Of a stretch of 33,395 bases of DNA, positions 15,843-27,002 are shown piece after piece (within the stretch, counting starts at the first letter, position 1; each line of letters opens with the position of its first letter). The DNA lies in the NCBI GenBank assembly GCA_946480785.1, contig CAMLLD010000071.1, positions 1 to 33,395 of the forward strand, given 5' to 3'. The notes beneath the pieces are model-generated. The model saw nothing but the letters and a program-made list of their open reading frames with translations. It searched no databases and had not been told where the DNA came from. The position numbers and the translations under genes were made by a program. Origin of the DNA: an uncultured Blastocatellia bacterium (GTDB lineage: Bacteria; Acidobacteriota; Blastocatellia; Pyrinomonadales; Pyrinomonadaceae).

Positions 15843-15880
15843 TTTTGACAGGATGACAGAATTTACAGGATTAGGATCAG
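15843..15880 (-). repeat. Degenerate ATCCTGT repeat upstream of the GxxExxY gene
   Basis: On the minus strand the stretch reads as tandem variants of ATCCTGTNA: ATCCTA, ATCCTGTAA, ATTCTGTC and ATCCTGTCA, ending in an A-run. Similar degenerate runs are widespread in bacterial intergenic DNA and I associate them with GxxExxY genes from memory. It occupies almost the whole gap between the KTSC and GxxExxY genes. Confidence 0.55.
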
Positions 15881-18029
<2,149 letters not shown>

Positions 18030-18064
18030 CTACGCCCAACCTAATCGACCATCCGGAGAAACAG

Positions 18065-19732
18065 ATGCTGAAAAGGCTTGTCGCCCTGTCGCTCGTCTTG
18101 TCGCTTTTGACGCTGCCAATTCTCGCGCAAAACGGAAGCGGAGATCTGCTCGCCCGCATCCGCGCCGAAGCAATGGAGCGTTCGCAGATCATGAAGACCA
18201 TGCACATGTTCACCGACGTTTATGGACCACGCCTGACCGGCTCGCCCAATCACAAGGCCGCCGCCGACTGGGCCGTGAAACAGATGACCGCATGGGGCTT
18301 CGACAACGCGCATCTCGAGCCGTGGAACTTCAATCATCCGGGTTGGCTCAACGAACGGCTCACGGCGCATATCATCGCGCCCGTGAAAGATCCGCTCGTG
18401 TGTGAAGTGCTGTCGTGGACGCCGAGCACGAAAGGCACCGTCACCGCGAAAGCGTTGCAACTGATGCTGCCGGAGCACCCGACGCAGGAACAACTGACGG
18501 CGTTCTTCGCGAGCAACAAAGCGCGCGTGCGCGGACGCATCGTGCTTGTCGGCAAAGCTACTGTCGTTCCGGTTAATCTGAATCCGCCGGCGAAGCGAAT
18601 GACAGACGAACAGGCGGAACGGCGCTTTGGTCCAAACGCGCAGCCGTTTGCTTTTCCTGGACCATCGCCGACGCCGTCGGTCGCGCCTGATGCGCCGAAG
18701 CCGTTGACGAATCGTCAACTCAATGAGCAGGTCGCCGCGTTTTTGAAAGACAGCGGCGCGCTGATCCAGGTGAACGATGCGGGTCGCGAGTTTCGGCAAA
18801 TCCGCGCTTTCAACAATACGACGTTTGATGTCGATCGAGTGCTGCCGACGGTCGTGATGAGCAACGAAGACTTTGGCCGCATCACGCGCATCATGAACGA
18901 CGGCACCGACGTGACGCTGGAATTCAACATCGTGAATCACGTCTATCCCGAAGGCGCGACGTCTTACAACACGGTCGCCGAGATTCGCGGGACTGATAAA
19001 GCCGATGAAGTGATCATGCTCGGCGGCCATCTCGATTCATGGCACGCCGCGACGGGCGCGACGGACAATGCGATCGGCTGCGCGATCATGATGGAAGCAG
19101 CGCGCATTCTGAAGACGCTCGGCGTGAAGCCACGGCGTACGATTCGTGTTGCGTTGTGGAGCGGCGAGGAAGAGGGGCTGCTCGGCTCGCAAGCTTACGT
19201 GAAAGATCACTTTGGCTCGTTTGAAGAACCGAAACCGGGCTACGAGAAGTTTGGTGGCTATTTCAATATCGACTCGGGCACCGGGCGTGTGCGCGGCGCG
19301 GGCGTGTTTGGACCACCGGAAGCGGCGAACATCATGCGCGAGATACTCGCGCCGTTTAAGGGCGACGGTGTGGTTGGCGCGACGGCGACGCGCAGCCGGC
19401 GGCTTGGTGGTTCGGATAACACGTCGTTCAATAACGCCGGTTTGCCGGGCATCGGCATGGGCCAGGATCCGATCGAGTACCAGAGCAACACGTGGCACAC
19501 GAACCTCGACACGTACGAACGGATTGTTGAAGACGACGTGAAGAAGGATGCGATGATCGTGGCGTGGTCCGCTTATCAGTTGGCGATGCGCGATGAGATG
19601 TTGCCGCGACTCTCGAAAGCGGACATGCCGCCGAAGCCGCCGGACGAATCTCCGCAACCCGCGCGTCCCACGCGACGTACGGACACTTCGAGCGGTTCAT
19701 CGACAAGATCTACACGAACTCGTGGTCATTAA
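18065..19732 (+). CDS. Secreted M28 family zinc metallopeptidase
   Basis: 555 residues from the ATG at 18065, which has GGAG seven bases upstream. A signal peptide (1-21, [18 protein letters not shown]) precedes an M28-type peptidase with a protease-associated-like insert (about 100-280). Predicted zinc ligands and catalytic residues are His322 (GGHLDSWH), Asp334 (GATDNA), Glu368/Glu369 (WSGEEEG), Asp403 (NIDSG) and His478 (TWHTNLD). The family includes aminopeptidases and carboxypeptidase Q-like dipeptidases, acting outside the cytoplasm. The last ~28 residues are Pro/Arg/Thr/Ser-rich and look out of frame: a frame one base back encodes [17 protein letters not shown], so a 1-nt deletion near 19640-19670 is possible. 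Confidence 0.9.
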   Translation: MLKRLVALSLVLSLLTLPILAQNGSGDLLARIRAEAMERSQIMKTMHMFTDVYGPRLTGSPNHKAAADWAVKQMTAWGFDNAHLEPWNFNHPGWLNERLTAHIIAPVKDPLVCEVLSWTPSTKGTVTAKALQLMLPEHPTQEQLTAFFASNKARVRGRIVLVGKATVVPVNLNPPAKRMTDEQAERRFGPNAQPFAFPGPSPTPSVAPDAPKPLTNRQLNEQVAAFLKDSGALIQVNDAGREFRQIRAFNNTTFDVDRVLPTVVMSNEDFGRITRIMNDGTDVTLEFNIVNHVYPEGATSYNTVAEIRGTDKADEVIMLGGHLDSWHAATGATDNAIGCAIMMEAARILKTLGVKPRRTIRVALWSGEEEGLLGSQAYVKDHFGSFEEPKPGYEKFGGYFNIDSGTGRVRGAGVFGPPEAANIMREILAPFKGDGVVGATATRSRRLGGSDNTSFNNAGLPGIGMGQDPIEYQSNTWHTNLDTYERIVEDDVKKDAMIVAWSAYQLAMRDEMLPRLSKADMPPKPPDESPQPARPTRRTDTSSGSSTRSTRTRGH

Positions 19733-19778
19733 GTTATTGCGGTTTCGATCGGCTTGACGGTTTGATCGGTTCGTAATC

Positions 19779-19797
19779 CCACCGACGCAGTCGGTGG
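19779..19797. repeat. Perfect hairpin between the M28 and amine oxidase genes
   Basis: CCACCGAC (19779-19786) and GTCGGTGG (19790-19797) form a perfect 8-bp stem around GCA. No T-tract follows on either strand, so it is more like a REP-type palindrome or an attenuating structure than an intrinsic terminator. It overlaps the GTG at 19794, which argues for the TTG at 19809 as the amine oxidase start. Confidence 0.5.
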
Positions 19798-19808
19798 CCG
19801 GAGGTTCG

Positions 19809-21037
19809 TTGGCCTTAAGTCGCCGACAGTTTCTGAGGCGCGGTGCGGTTGCTATCGCGGGTGCGGGCTTCGCAAAGAGTTCGCTGGCGCGCGGCGCGAC
19901 AGCAGCGATCGTTAATGGCCCGGCCAAGAAGGTGCTCGTTTTGGGCGCTGGAATGGCCGGGCTCGTTGCTGCTTACGAACTCACGCAGCGAGGCCACGAC
20001 GTGACCGTGCTCGAAGCGCGCACGCGTTCGGGCGGCCGCTTACACACGCTGCGCGAACCTTTCTCCGATGGCCTTTACGCCGACGAAGGCGCAGCGCGTA
20101 TTCCTGCGAATCACGACCTCACGCTCAAGTACGTGAAGCAGTTTGACCTCCCGCTCGAACCGTTTTATCCGTTGCGGCTCAACGCGATTCGTTTCGATCG
20201 TGGTAGTCGCGAAGAAGTGCCGATCGACGGCTTCACCGATGCGATGACGCAGAATTACGGCGGAGAGTTGGGCGGGCGACCCGAGCATTGGCAGAAGATC
20301 AAAGGCGGCACGGATTTGTTGCCGCAAGCGTTCGCCGCACGATTGGAGAAGAAAATCATTTACAGCGCGCCCGTGGTGCGAATCGAGCAGGATGCGAACG
20401 CCGCGCGCGTCGTTTTTCTGAAAGCGGGCGCGCCGCAAACGTTAACAGCAGACGCCGTGCTCGTGACGATTCCGTTTTCCGTTTTGCGCAACGTTGAGTT
20501 GCCGGCGTTGTCTGAACGAAAGCGCGACGTGATCGGCCGGACGCATTACGACGCGGTGGCGCGAGTCTTTCTGCAAACGAAGAATCGTTTTTGGGAAGCG
20601 CACGGGTTGAACGGGTTTGCGTTCACGAGCGGCGCGATCGAGATTTGGCAGCCGACGTGGAGCCGCCTGGACCGCGTGGAATCCTGATGACTTACGCGCG
20701 GACAGGCGAAGCCGAGCGCATCACGAGTTTGAAAGAGAAGGATCGGATCGAAACGACGTTGAAGCAGCTTGACGGGATCTTTTCCGGTCTCCGCGCAAAC
20801 TTCGAACGCGGTGCGACGAAGTGTTGGCTCGATGACGAATGGTCGCGCGGCGCGTGGAGTTATGTCGGCTTCACCGACTTCCCCACAGCAATTTCAACCG
20901 AAGGACGCATCTACTTCGCGGGCGAACACCTCTCCCCCTGGCCCTCCTGGATGCAAGGCGCCCTCTCCTCCGGCCTCCGCGCCATGAAAGAGATCGACGG
21001 CGCGCAGTCTGCAGCCGCGAACGTTGTTCGTGTTTAG
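19809..21037 (+). pseudogene. Tat-exported flavin amine oxidase, broken by a -1 frameshift
   Basis: The first frame (19809 to the TGA ending at 20687) begins with a twin-arginine signal, SRRQFLRRGAVAIAGAGFA, then the FAD motif VLGAGMAGLVAAYELTQRGHDVTVLEA and RSGGRLHTL. The frame breaks after EIWQPTWS. The rest continues one frame back from about 20663 (PPGPRGILMTYARTGEAERI) to the C-terminal FAD-contact motif IYFAGEHLSPWPSWMQGALSSGLRAM, ending at 21037. Joined, the product is about 409 residues, normal for monoamine or L-amino-acid oxidases. There is no slippery heptamer at the joint, so this is a 1-nt deletion or an assembly error, not programmed shifting. The TTG start has GGAGG four bases upstream. 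Substrate is unknown. Confidence 0.82.
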
Positions 21038-21078
21038 CGTGGCGACCTAGATGGCGCTCACAGTCAATTTTGGGAGAG

Positions 21079-21636
21079 CTAGCCTTCGTTTTCTTCGAAG
21101 AACAAGTCATCGACGGGCATCGTCCAGCCGGGCAGTGCCGGCTCTGCTTCCGCAAAGTCTCCACGTCTATAAATCGTCGGAGTTCGCGGCTCGGTGGCCC
21201 GGTACACCTTCACGACATCGTCGCTCAACAGATCCACGTCCCAAACGACAAGCGTTCCGGCTGCGAAATAGTCGTCACGTTTCGCGGCCATCTGACGTTC
21301 AGCGCGCGGGCCATAATCACTCTCGCTACGAATTTCGACGGCAAAGATCGGCGCTCCGTCACTAAACTTCATCGTGAGTTTGCCCACGTAGAACGCCGCA
21401 TCAGGACTAAACGATCTGCGATGAGGTAAGTTGACGACGAAAGCGGTGTTATCGCCAATTGCGACGCCCCGCCGTGTAACCTTCTCGTATAAGGCCAGCG
21501 CGATGGTGATTTGCCGGGCGGCATAGTGAGGTAAACCTCCCGTAGGTGACATATGTACGATTTCTCCGTTGACGAGCTCAGCCTTGCCCTCGACCTTGTA
21601 GAGATCTTCGATTGTGGCTTCGACTTTCATGCTCAT
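21079..21636 (-). CDS. Uma2 family (DUF820) putative restriction-endonuclease-like protein
   Basis: A 185-residue Uma2 protein: VNGEIVHMSPTGGLPHYAARQI, then the PD-(D/E)XK-like core SFSPDAAFYV, PIFAVEIRSESD and the Lys-containing helix AKRDDYFAAGTLVVWDVD. The family has a nuclease fold, is very numerous in some genomes, and its biological role is unclear. It ends 41 bp from the frame-broken amine oxidase gene on the other strand. Upstream, TTGCGT-N16-TACTAT could be its promoter, with a palindrome in the spacer. There are two possible ATGs two codons apart and neither has a strong ribosome site. Confidence 0.87.
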   Translation of the reverse strand: MSMKVEATIEDLYKVEGKAELVNGEIVHMSPTGGLPHYAARQITIALALYEKVTRRGVAIGDNTAFVVNLPHRRSFSPDAAFYVGKLTMKFSDGAPIFAVEIRSESDYGPRAERQMAAKRDDYFAAGTLVVWDVDLLSDDVVKVYRATEPRTPTIYRRGDFAEAEPALPGWTMPVDDLFFEENEG

Positions 21637-21682
21637 AGGCAGTTGTGAGTATTTTCTAAACTTCGTAGCTGCATAGTATCAC

Positions 21683-21698
21683 GCGTTTTAGAAAACGC
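21683..21698. promoter_or_regulatory. Palindrome GCGTTTTAGAAAACGC upstream of the Uma2 gene
   Basis: A 7-bp perfect inverted repeat around AG. Read leftward it lies between TTGCGT (partly inside the palindrome) and TACTAT, 16 bases apart, so it may be an operator over a promoter. It could also be a weak terminator of the WD40-metacaspase gene, which stops just upstream, but no T-tract follows. Confidence 0.35.
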
Positions 21699-21706
21699 AA
21701 CTGAGG

Positions 21707-24700
21707 TTACGGCTTCGCGATCACTAAAGGTGTGGCTTCGAGTTCGCGGCGGTAGAAGACGCGCGGGCGCTGGAGGGAGCGCTGCGAGGGATCGCTCACG
21801 TTTGACTCGCCTTCGGTGAAGGAGATCTCGAGGCCGAGGCCGCGGCCTTGCGTCATCTTCTCCTGCTGCATCTGTGGTACGCGTTCGGTCGCGAAGTCAA
21901 GCCACTCGCGCGCAATCAGGACGCCGTCTTTCGGCGACGTGTCGGCGACCGGCGTTTTCAATCCCTCTTCGACCAATGCATAAGTGAGATAACCATGACC
22001 GAGTTGCGCGGCTTCAAGCGCGGCCTGGAAACTCTGCGCCGCCGTCAGGATGTACATGCCTTTCTCATACGCGAGTTGGGCCAGGCCTTTCGAATTCATC
22101 GGACCGCGACGCTTCTCTTCCGCTTCGAGCGCCTGACCGGAGTTACACGCATCGATGATCAGCAACAGGTGCGCGGCGTCGAGTCCTTCGACCGCGGTTT
22201 CCAATTCGAGATCGGAAATGCTGTGCGCGAGAATCGTCTTGAGACCTTCTTCGGTGAGCTTCGTGCGCTCGCCCGTGTAACCAAGATCGTGCGGAATCAG
22301 ATAGAAACGCTGTGACTGCGCGGTGCCGTGACCAGCGTAGTAAATGATCACGGTGTCTTCCGGTTCCACGCGCTTCAAGGTATCGAGTGGACCAGCTTTC
22401 AGCGAGGGTGGGCCAGCTTCACCCGCTAGTCGCTTGATCGCGGCAAGGATGTTTGCCTTCGTCGCGTCCTGATCGAGCAGTTGCACGACTTCAACGCGGT
22501 CGAACTCGCCAAGCTGCGCCTGCCGCTTGCGCACTTCGTCGCCAAAATCGCGTGCGTCGGCGGACGCATACTTCAAGTTGTACTGCGGATTCGCATACTC
22601 ATTCACACCCACCGCGATGATGTAAGCGGTGCCTTTGCGCTTCAACGTCTCCGCGCCGGTGAACACAAGGGGCGCATCCTTGCTCTTCACGTTGTCGCGA
22701 TTGAACGCGTAAGCGACGAGCCGATTCGGCCCGGCCGTGACCGTGATCTCCTCTTCGAGTGAGACGGAAGGCTTGCCCTGCAACACGTCGCCGTGCCAAA
22801 CCTTCACGAGCGATCCGTTGCGAAACAGACGCACGTCTCGCGCGCCCGCGCCTTGCGGATTGTCTTTGTCAGCGGGCGCATCGGTGACGTCGATCTTCAC
22901 TTTGATCATGCGCGAAGCAATCGCGGCGTCGGGTGCTTGCTGGTCCACCAAAGACAACTTCACGACCGGCTGGCGTCGATCCTTTTTCGAAACGTCCTGC
23001 GCGACGCGCGGCCGTTTGCCGTTGAAGATGTCCGACAGCAAACCGGGATAATAAAATTCGTTGAAGAACCATTCGATCGGCGCGACGTTGAACGTCTCCT
23101 GGTTGTAGCGCCAAAGAATTTGGTTCCACGAAACAGGCGTGCCGTCGAACAGACCCTGCGGCGTGACGACCATCCATTCGCCGCCGTCGTCGAGCGAAAT
23201 CAGCGTTAACAAGTGCTCGCCGGTTTTCGCGTCCCACAAAAACGTGCTGCCGTCTTCGCCCGCGGAAGCGAGTAAGCGACCGTCGGGACTGAAGTCGAGG
23301 GAATCGATGTTCGCCGTGTGGCCGCTCAACGTGATCACGTCGCGCTTCGCGGCGAGATCCCAGATCTTGATCGTGTTGTCAGTGCCGCCGGTTGCGAGCA
23401 GTTTGCCGTCACGACTAAACGCGACTTTATCGACCGCGCGACCGTGACCTTGCAACACTCCGATCTGCTGACCGGACGCAACGTCCCAAATCTTCACCTG
23501 GCCGATCGCTTCGACTTTGAAGTCCTTCATCAAGTCGGCCGGATCGGGCTGCGGTGATCCCCTGGAACCTTTCTGCCGCTTGCCACCCGACTTTCCACTA
23601 AGGGCACTTTGCATCATCGCGGCCATGTCGATGTTTGACTTCGTCTCAACACCGCCCGTCACCAACGTCTTGCCGTCGGGACTAAACGCGAGCGACGTCA
23701 CGGTGCGGCCCGGTGTTCCCGCCGCCAGCGTGCCCATCACGTTCGTCATCATCGCCGAGATGTCGGCCATGTTCGGCATCTGCGGCATTTGCCCGCGCTT
23801 GATCTGACCGGGGTTGAAAACAGGCGGCGTGAACGTAGTCGCCGGCGCGGTCCCGAGGTCGCGCAACTTGCTCCCTGACTTCACGTCCCACAGCGAAATC
23901 TGGTTCGTCAAACCAAGCCCTGAACTGATGGTCGCGATCACGCTGCTGTCGCCGCTGAACTCCGCTTCATTCGGAATGCCGTTCGTCACCAGCGACTGCA
24001 ACTCGCGCCCGGTCTTCACGTCCCAAATCTTTACCTGACTGCCGCGTGCAAACGACGTTGGGGTAACTTGTCGCTGATCGTCGCTTGGACCATACACAAC
24101 CGCGAGCAGCGAACCGTCGCGACTGAAGTGCAGCTTCTGCACAACGCCAACTTCGCCAGACGGCGCGAGCTGGAACAACTGCTTCCCACTCGGCACTTCG
24201 ACAAGATTCAGCACGTTGTTGTTCCACGTCATGACTGCCAGCACGCGTCCGTCAGGACTCGGCATGCCCAAAGTCTTCTCCGCTGAAGCAGACGCAGACG
24301 CCGGAATGACGCGCAAGCCGCGACCGGTGCGCAGGTCCCAACGCGTCCTCCCGCCGGACCAAAGCTGCGTGCCGTCGGGACTGAACGACACGTTGTAGGC
24401 CATGTTCGTGCGGCCGTTGAGATTCGAAACACGCTTGCCGGTGTCGGTTTCCCAAATGATCGTGTCGGTGTCGAAGCCGCCGGTGGCGATGCGTTTGCCG
24501 TCCTCGCTGAACGCGATGTACGCGTCGGCCTGCGCGGTGAATGCGCCGCTGTTCGGCACCTTTATCTGCGTCAATTCACGGCCGCTCGCAACGTCCCAAA
24601 GCCTCACGACGTACTGCTCCGATAGCGCGAGCACGCGGCCGTCGCGGCTGAACTTGAGCGGCGGATAGTCTTTCGTGGCCTGGCCCAACTCCTGTTCTTT

Positions 24701-25585
24701 CTTCGTCGCGAGATCCCACAACTTGAGACGTTTGTCGATCAAGCCGGCGGCGAGAATGCGACCGTCCGGCGTGAAAGCGAAGTTGATGTTTTCGATGCGT
24801 TTGTCCGAGAGCTTCACGTTGCGCACTTCGCGCCCGCTGGCAAGATCGATGACGCGCGCGTGTGGTTCGGAGTCGTCTATGAGCAGGACGAGTTGTGTGC
24901 CGTCGGGGGAGAGCGCGATCGCGCCGTCCGTGCCGGTAAATCCCGAGACGTCGGGACCGCTCAGCTCGATCGTGCGCAACTCGCGGCCGGTGTTGAGGTC
25001 CCACACGCGCACGGCGTCGCTCATCGTTACGAGTTGGTTGTTGGCGGCGAAGGCGAGGAAGTAAACGCCGACTGCGGCGGAGATCGTTGCTTGTGGACCA
25101 GCGAGTGTTTGCAGTTCGCGGCCGCTGTTGACGTCCCAAACCTTGACTGAGTTGTCGGCGGCTGAGGCGGCGATGAGACGGCTGTCGCGGCTGAAGGCGA
25201 TCGAGGGCGCGAGGCCGGGCGCGGTCTGGCCGCTGCTCGAGAGATCGCGCAGTTTGCGGTTCGTTGCGGTTTCCCACAGTTTGATCGTGTTGCTGCGGTA
25301 GGTCGCGGTGGCGAGCAGACGGCCGTCGGGGCTGAAGACCATGCGGGTCGCGCCGAAGATGTTGTTGTAGCCGGTTTGGAGGACGAGCTCGGGTTTTGCT
25401 TCGCGCGATTGTGTTGTCGCTTGCGGGTTGTTTGAAGTTGGACCAGGCTGTTGAATTCCGAGGCCACGGTTGTCGATTGGTGTTGGAGATGGCGATTGCG
25501 CGAGAACCGAGGAGGGGGATTGTCCCGCAACCGTAGCGATCGACATCAAAAAGAAGATAGACCCGCAAACACCGAGCTTGTTCAT
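21707..25585 (-). CDS. Exported WD40 repeat protein with C-terminal caspase-like (C14) domain
   Basis: 1292 residues. A signal peptide (about 1-29) is followed by a low-complexity Ser/Pro/Gln segment, then WD40 repeats from about 75 to 785, probably two propellers, with clear blades such as LLATGGTDNTIKIWDLA and LLASAGEDGSTFLWDAKTG. A linker region (about 790-1000) follows. The caspase/metacaspase domain (about 1010-1240) has the dyad His1086 (IYYAGHGT) and Cys1147 (IDACNSG). Residues about 593-685 hold two Met-rich insertions between blades (MPQMPNMADISAMMTNVMG and IDMAAMMQSALSGK). AGGAG lies four bases before the ATG. The likely role is a propeller-gated Arg/Lys-specific peptidase in the periplasm or outside; substrate and trigger are unknown. 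The purine permease gene ends 12 bp upstream, so the two may share a transcript. Confidence 0.93.
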   Translation of the reverse strand: MNKLGVCGSIFFLMSIATVAGQSPSSVLAQSPSPTPIDNRGLGIQQPGPTSNNPQATTQSREAKPELVLQTGYNNIFGATRMVFSPDGRLLATATYRSNTIKLWETATNRKLRDLSSSGQTAPGLAPSIAFSRDSRLIAASAADNSVKVWDVNSGRELQTLAGPQATISAAVGVYFLAFAANNQLVTMSDAVRVWDLNTGRELRTIELSGPDVSGFTGTDGAIALSPDGTQLVLLIDDSEPHARVIDLASGREVRNVKLSDKRIENINFAFTPDGRILAAGLIDKRLKLWDLATKKEQELGQATKDYPPLKFSRDGRVLALSEQYVVRLWDVASGRELTQIKVPNSGAFTAQADAYIAFSEDGKRIATGGFDTDTIIWETDTGKRVSNLNGRTNMAYNVSFSPDGTQLWSGGRTRWDLRTGRGLRVIPASASASAEKTLGMPSPDGRVLAVMTWNNNVLNLVEVPSGKQLFQLAPSGEVGVVQKLHFSRDGSLLAVVYGPSDDQRQVTPTSFARGSQVKIWDVKTGRELQSLVTNGIPNEAEFSGDSSVIATISSGLGLTNQISLWDVKSGSKLRDLGTAPATTFTPPVFNPGQIKRGQMPQMPNMADISAMMTNVMGTLAAGTPGRTVTSLAFSPDGKTLVTGGVETKSNIDMAAMMQSALSGKSGGKRQKGSRGSPQPDPADLMKDFKVEAIGQVKIWDVASGQQIGVLQGHGRAVDKVAFSRDGKLLATGGTDNTIKIWDLAAKRDVITLSGHTANIDSLDFSPDGRLLASAGEDGSTFLWDAKTGEHLLTLISLDDGGEWMVVTPQGLFDGTPVSWNQILWRYNQETFNVAPIEWFFNEFYYPGLLSDIFNGKRPRVAQDVSKKDRRQPVVKLSLVDQQAPDAAIASRMIKVKIDVTDAPADKDNPQGAGARDVRLFRNGSLVKVWHGDVLQGKPSVSLEEEITVTAGPNRLVAYAFNRDNVKSKDAPLVFTGAETLKRKGTAYIIAVGVNEYANPQYNLKYASADARDFGDEVRKRQAQLGEFDRVEVVQLLDQDATKANILAAIKRLAGEAGPPSLKAGPLDTLKRVEPEDTVIIYYAGHGTAQSQRFYLIPHDLGYTGERTKLTEEGLKTILAHSISDLELETAVEGLDAAHLLLIIDACNSGQALEAEEKRRGPMNSKGLAQLAYEKGMYILTAAQSFQAALEAAQLGHGYLTYALVEEGLKTPVADTSPKDGVLIAREWLDFATERVPQMQQEKMTQGRGLGLEISFTEGESNVSDPSQRSLQRPRVFYRRELEATPLVIAKP

Positions 25586-25597
25586 AATGCTCCTAAA

Positions 25598-26875
25598 CTA
25601 AAACTTCGTGTGTTCCAACCACAACAACCCGACCGCGATCGCGGCGAGCACGTACATCACCGGATGCACGTCGCGTCTTCTGCCGGTTACGAGATAAAGG
25701 CCAACGTGCGAGATGAAGCCCCAGAGAATTCCCTGGGTGATCGAAAAGGTCAGGGGGATGAGGATTATAGTCAAATACGCCGGCAAACCCTCTTCAATTC
25801 TGCTGAACCTGATCTGCCCGACACTCCTGAACATCGTCACGCCCACGAGAATCAACACCGGCGCGGTCGCATACGGCGGCACCATTCCCGCCAATGGCGC
25901 TAAAAAGAAACACGGCAGAAAACAAAGCGCGGTAAAGACGGAAGTCAGTCCGGTGCGCCCGCCGCTGCTGATGCCCGCGACGCTTTCGATATAAGCCGTG
26001 CCCGATGACGAGCCGGCGAGGCCCGCCCCAAACGTCGCGAGCGAATCCACGATCAGGCCCTGTCGCAAATTGCGCGGGGTGCCGTTTTCGTCGAGCAGAT
26101 CGGCCGCGTGCGCGACGCCGATAAACGTCGAGACCGAATCGAACAGGTCAGTGAAGAGAATGCCGATGATCGCCGGCAGCAACGAGAGTTTCAACGCGCC
26201 GAGAATGTCCAATTTCAAAAACACCGTGCTGAAGTCGGGCGCACTGAATATCCGATCGGGCGCTTTGATTTGCCCGGCCGCCCACGCGATCACAGTGATC
26301 GCGAAGATGCCCGCGAGAAACGCGAGCGCACTGCGACGCACCATCAGCACAACCGTAACGACCAGTCCCAAGATCGCGAGCAGCGTGTTGAGATTGAGGG
26401 TGCCGAGTTTTACGAGCGTAACCGGATCGGAAGCGATGAAACCGGCGTTCTTCAAACCGATGAACGTGAGAAAGATGCCGATGCCCGCGGCGGTCGCGAT
26501 GCGCAGTTCGGAAGGAATCGCCTTCGCGATCGTTTCGCGCACCGGCGTTACAGAAATTATCAGAAACAACACGCCGGCCCAGAAGATGATGCCGAGCGCC
26601 GTTTGCCACCAGACTTTCTGCGACAGAATGACGGTGAACGTGAAGTAGGCGTTGATGCCCATGCCCGGCGCGACGGCAAACGGCAGTTTCGCGTAGACGC
26701 CCATCAGGAGCGTCATCACGAAACAGACCAGCACGGTGGCGGTGAGCACGCCGCTGAACGCCATGCCGGTGCCGGGCGTGGAGAGAATCGACGGGTTAAC
26801 CACCACGATGTAAGCCATCGTGAAGAACGTAGTGATACCGGCGATTGCTTCGGTGCGAACGTTTACGTTAGCCAC
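25598..26875 (-). CDS. NCS2/AzgA-type purine (adenine/guanine/hypoxanthine) permease
   Basis: 425 residues and about 12-14 membrane helices. AzgA-type signatures are FFTMAYIVVVNPSIL (about 17-31), FAVAPGMGINAYFTF, IGIFLTFIGLKNAG, GILFTDLFDSVSTFIGVA and AGSSSGTAYIESVAGISSGGRTGL. These proteins import purine bases by proton symport. The start is GTG with no good ribosome site, but the conserved N terminus (TEAIAGITTFFTMAYI) begins within ten residues and no other start is in frame upstream. Only 12 bp separate it from the WD40-metacaspase gene. No purine riboswitch is visible in the upstream gap. Confidence 0.93.
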   Translation of the reverse strand: MANVNVRTEAIAGITTFFTMAYIVVVNPSILSTPGTGMAFSGVLTATVLVCFVMTLLMGVYAKLPFAVAPGMGINAYFTFTVILSQKVWWQTALGIIFWAGVLFLIISVTPVRETIAKAIPSELRIATAAGIGIFLTFIGLKNAGFIASDPVTLVKLGTLNLNTLLAILGLVVTVVLMVRRSALAFLAGIFAITVIAWAAGQIKAPDRIFSAPDFSTVFLKLDILGALKLSLLPAIIGILFTDLFDSVSTFIGVAHAADLLDENGTPRNLRQGLIVDSLATFGAGLAGSSSGTAYIESVAGISSGGRTGLTSVFTALCFLPCFFLAPLAGMVPPYATAPVLILVGVTMFRSVGQIRFSRIEEGLPAYLTIILIPLTFSITQGILWGFISHVGLYLVTGRRRDVHPVMYVLAAIAVGLLWLEHTKF

Positions 26876-26918
26876 AGGTCGCGGTAATTTGTCACAACCA
26901 GTGGCTCAAAGACAACAA

Positions 26919-26942
26919 ACCCGAAGCCTTTCGACTTCGGGT
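26919..26942 (-). terminator. Intrinsic terminator of the small secreted protein gene
   Basis: ACCCGAAG (26919-26926) pairs with CTTCGGGT (26935-26942) over an 8-base loop. On the minus strand the stem is followed by TTTGTTGTCTTT. It lies about 60 nt after the stop of the gene at 27003-27446 and separates it from the permease gene. Confidence 0.55.
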
Positions 26943-27002
26943 CGTTGCGTTCAGCCTGCAAGGAGTTCCCCAACTTCTGCGGGCCGATGCTGTCGTCGTT
27001 AA

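Noticed and set aside
20655..20690. Programmed -1 frameshift in the amine oxidase
   Set aside because: No X-XXY-YYZ slippery heptamer and no adjacent strong stem-loop at the joint.
24576..25568. 330-codon same-strand alternate frame in the WD40 gene
   Set aside because: Arg/Gln-rich repeats follow the periodic WD40 coding sequence; the WD40 frame clearly encodes the protein.
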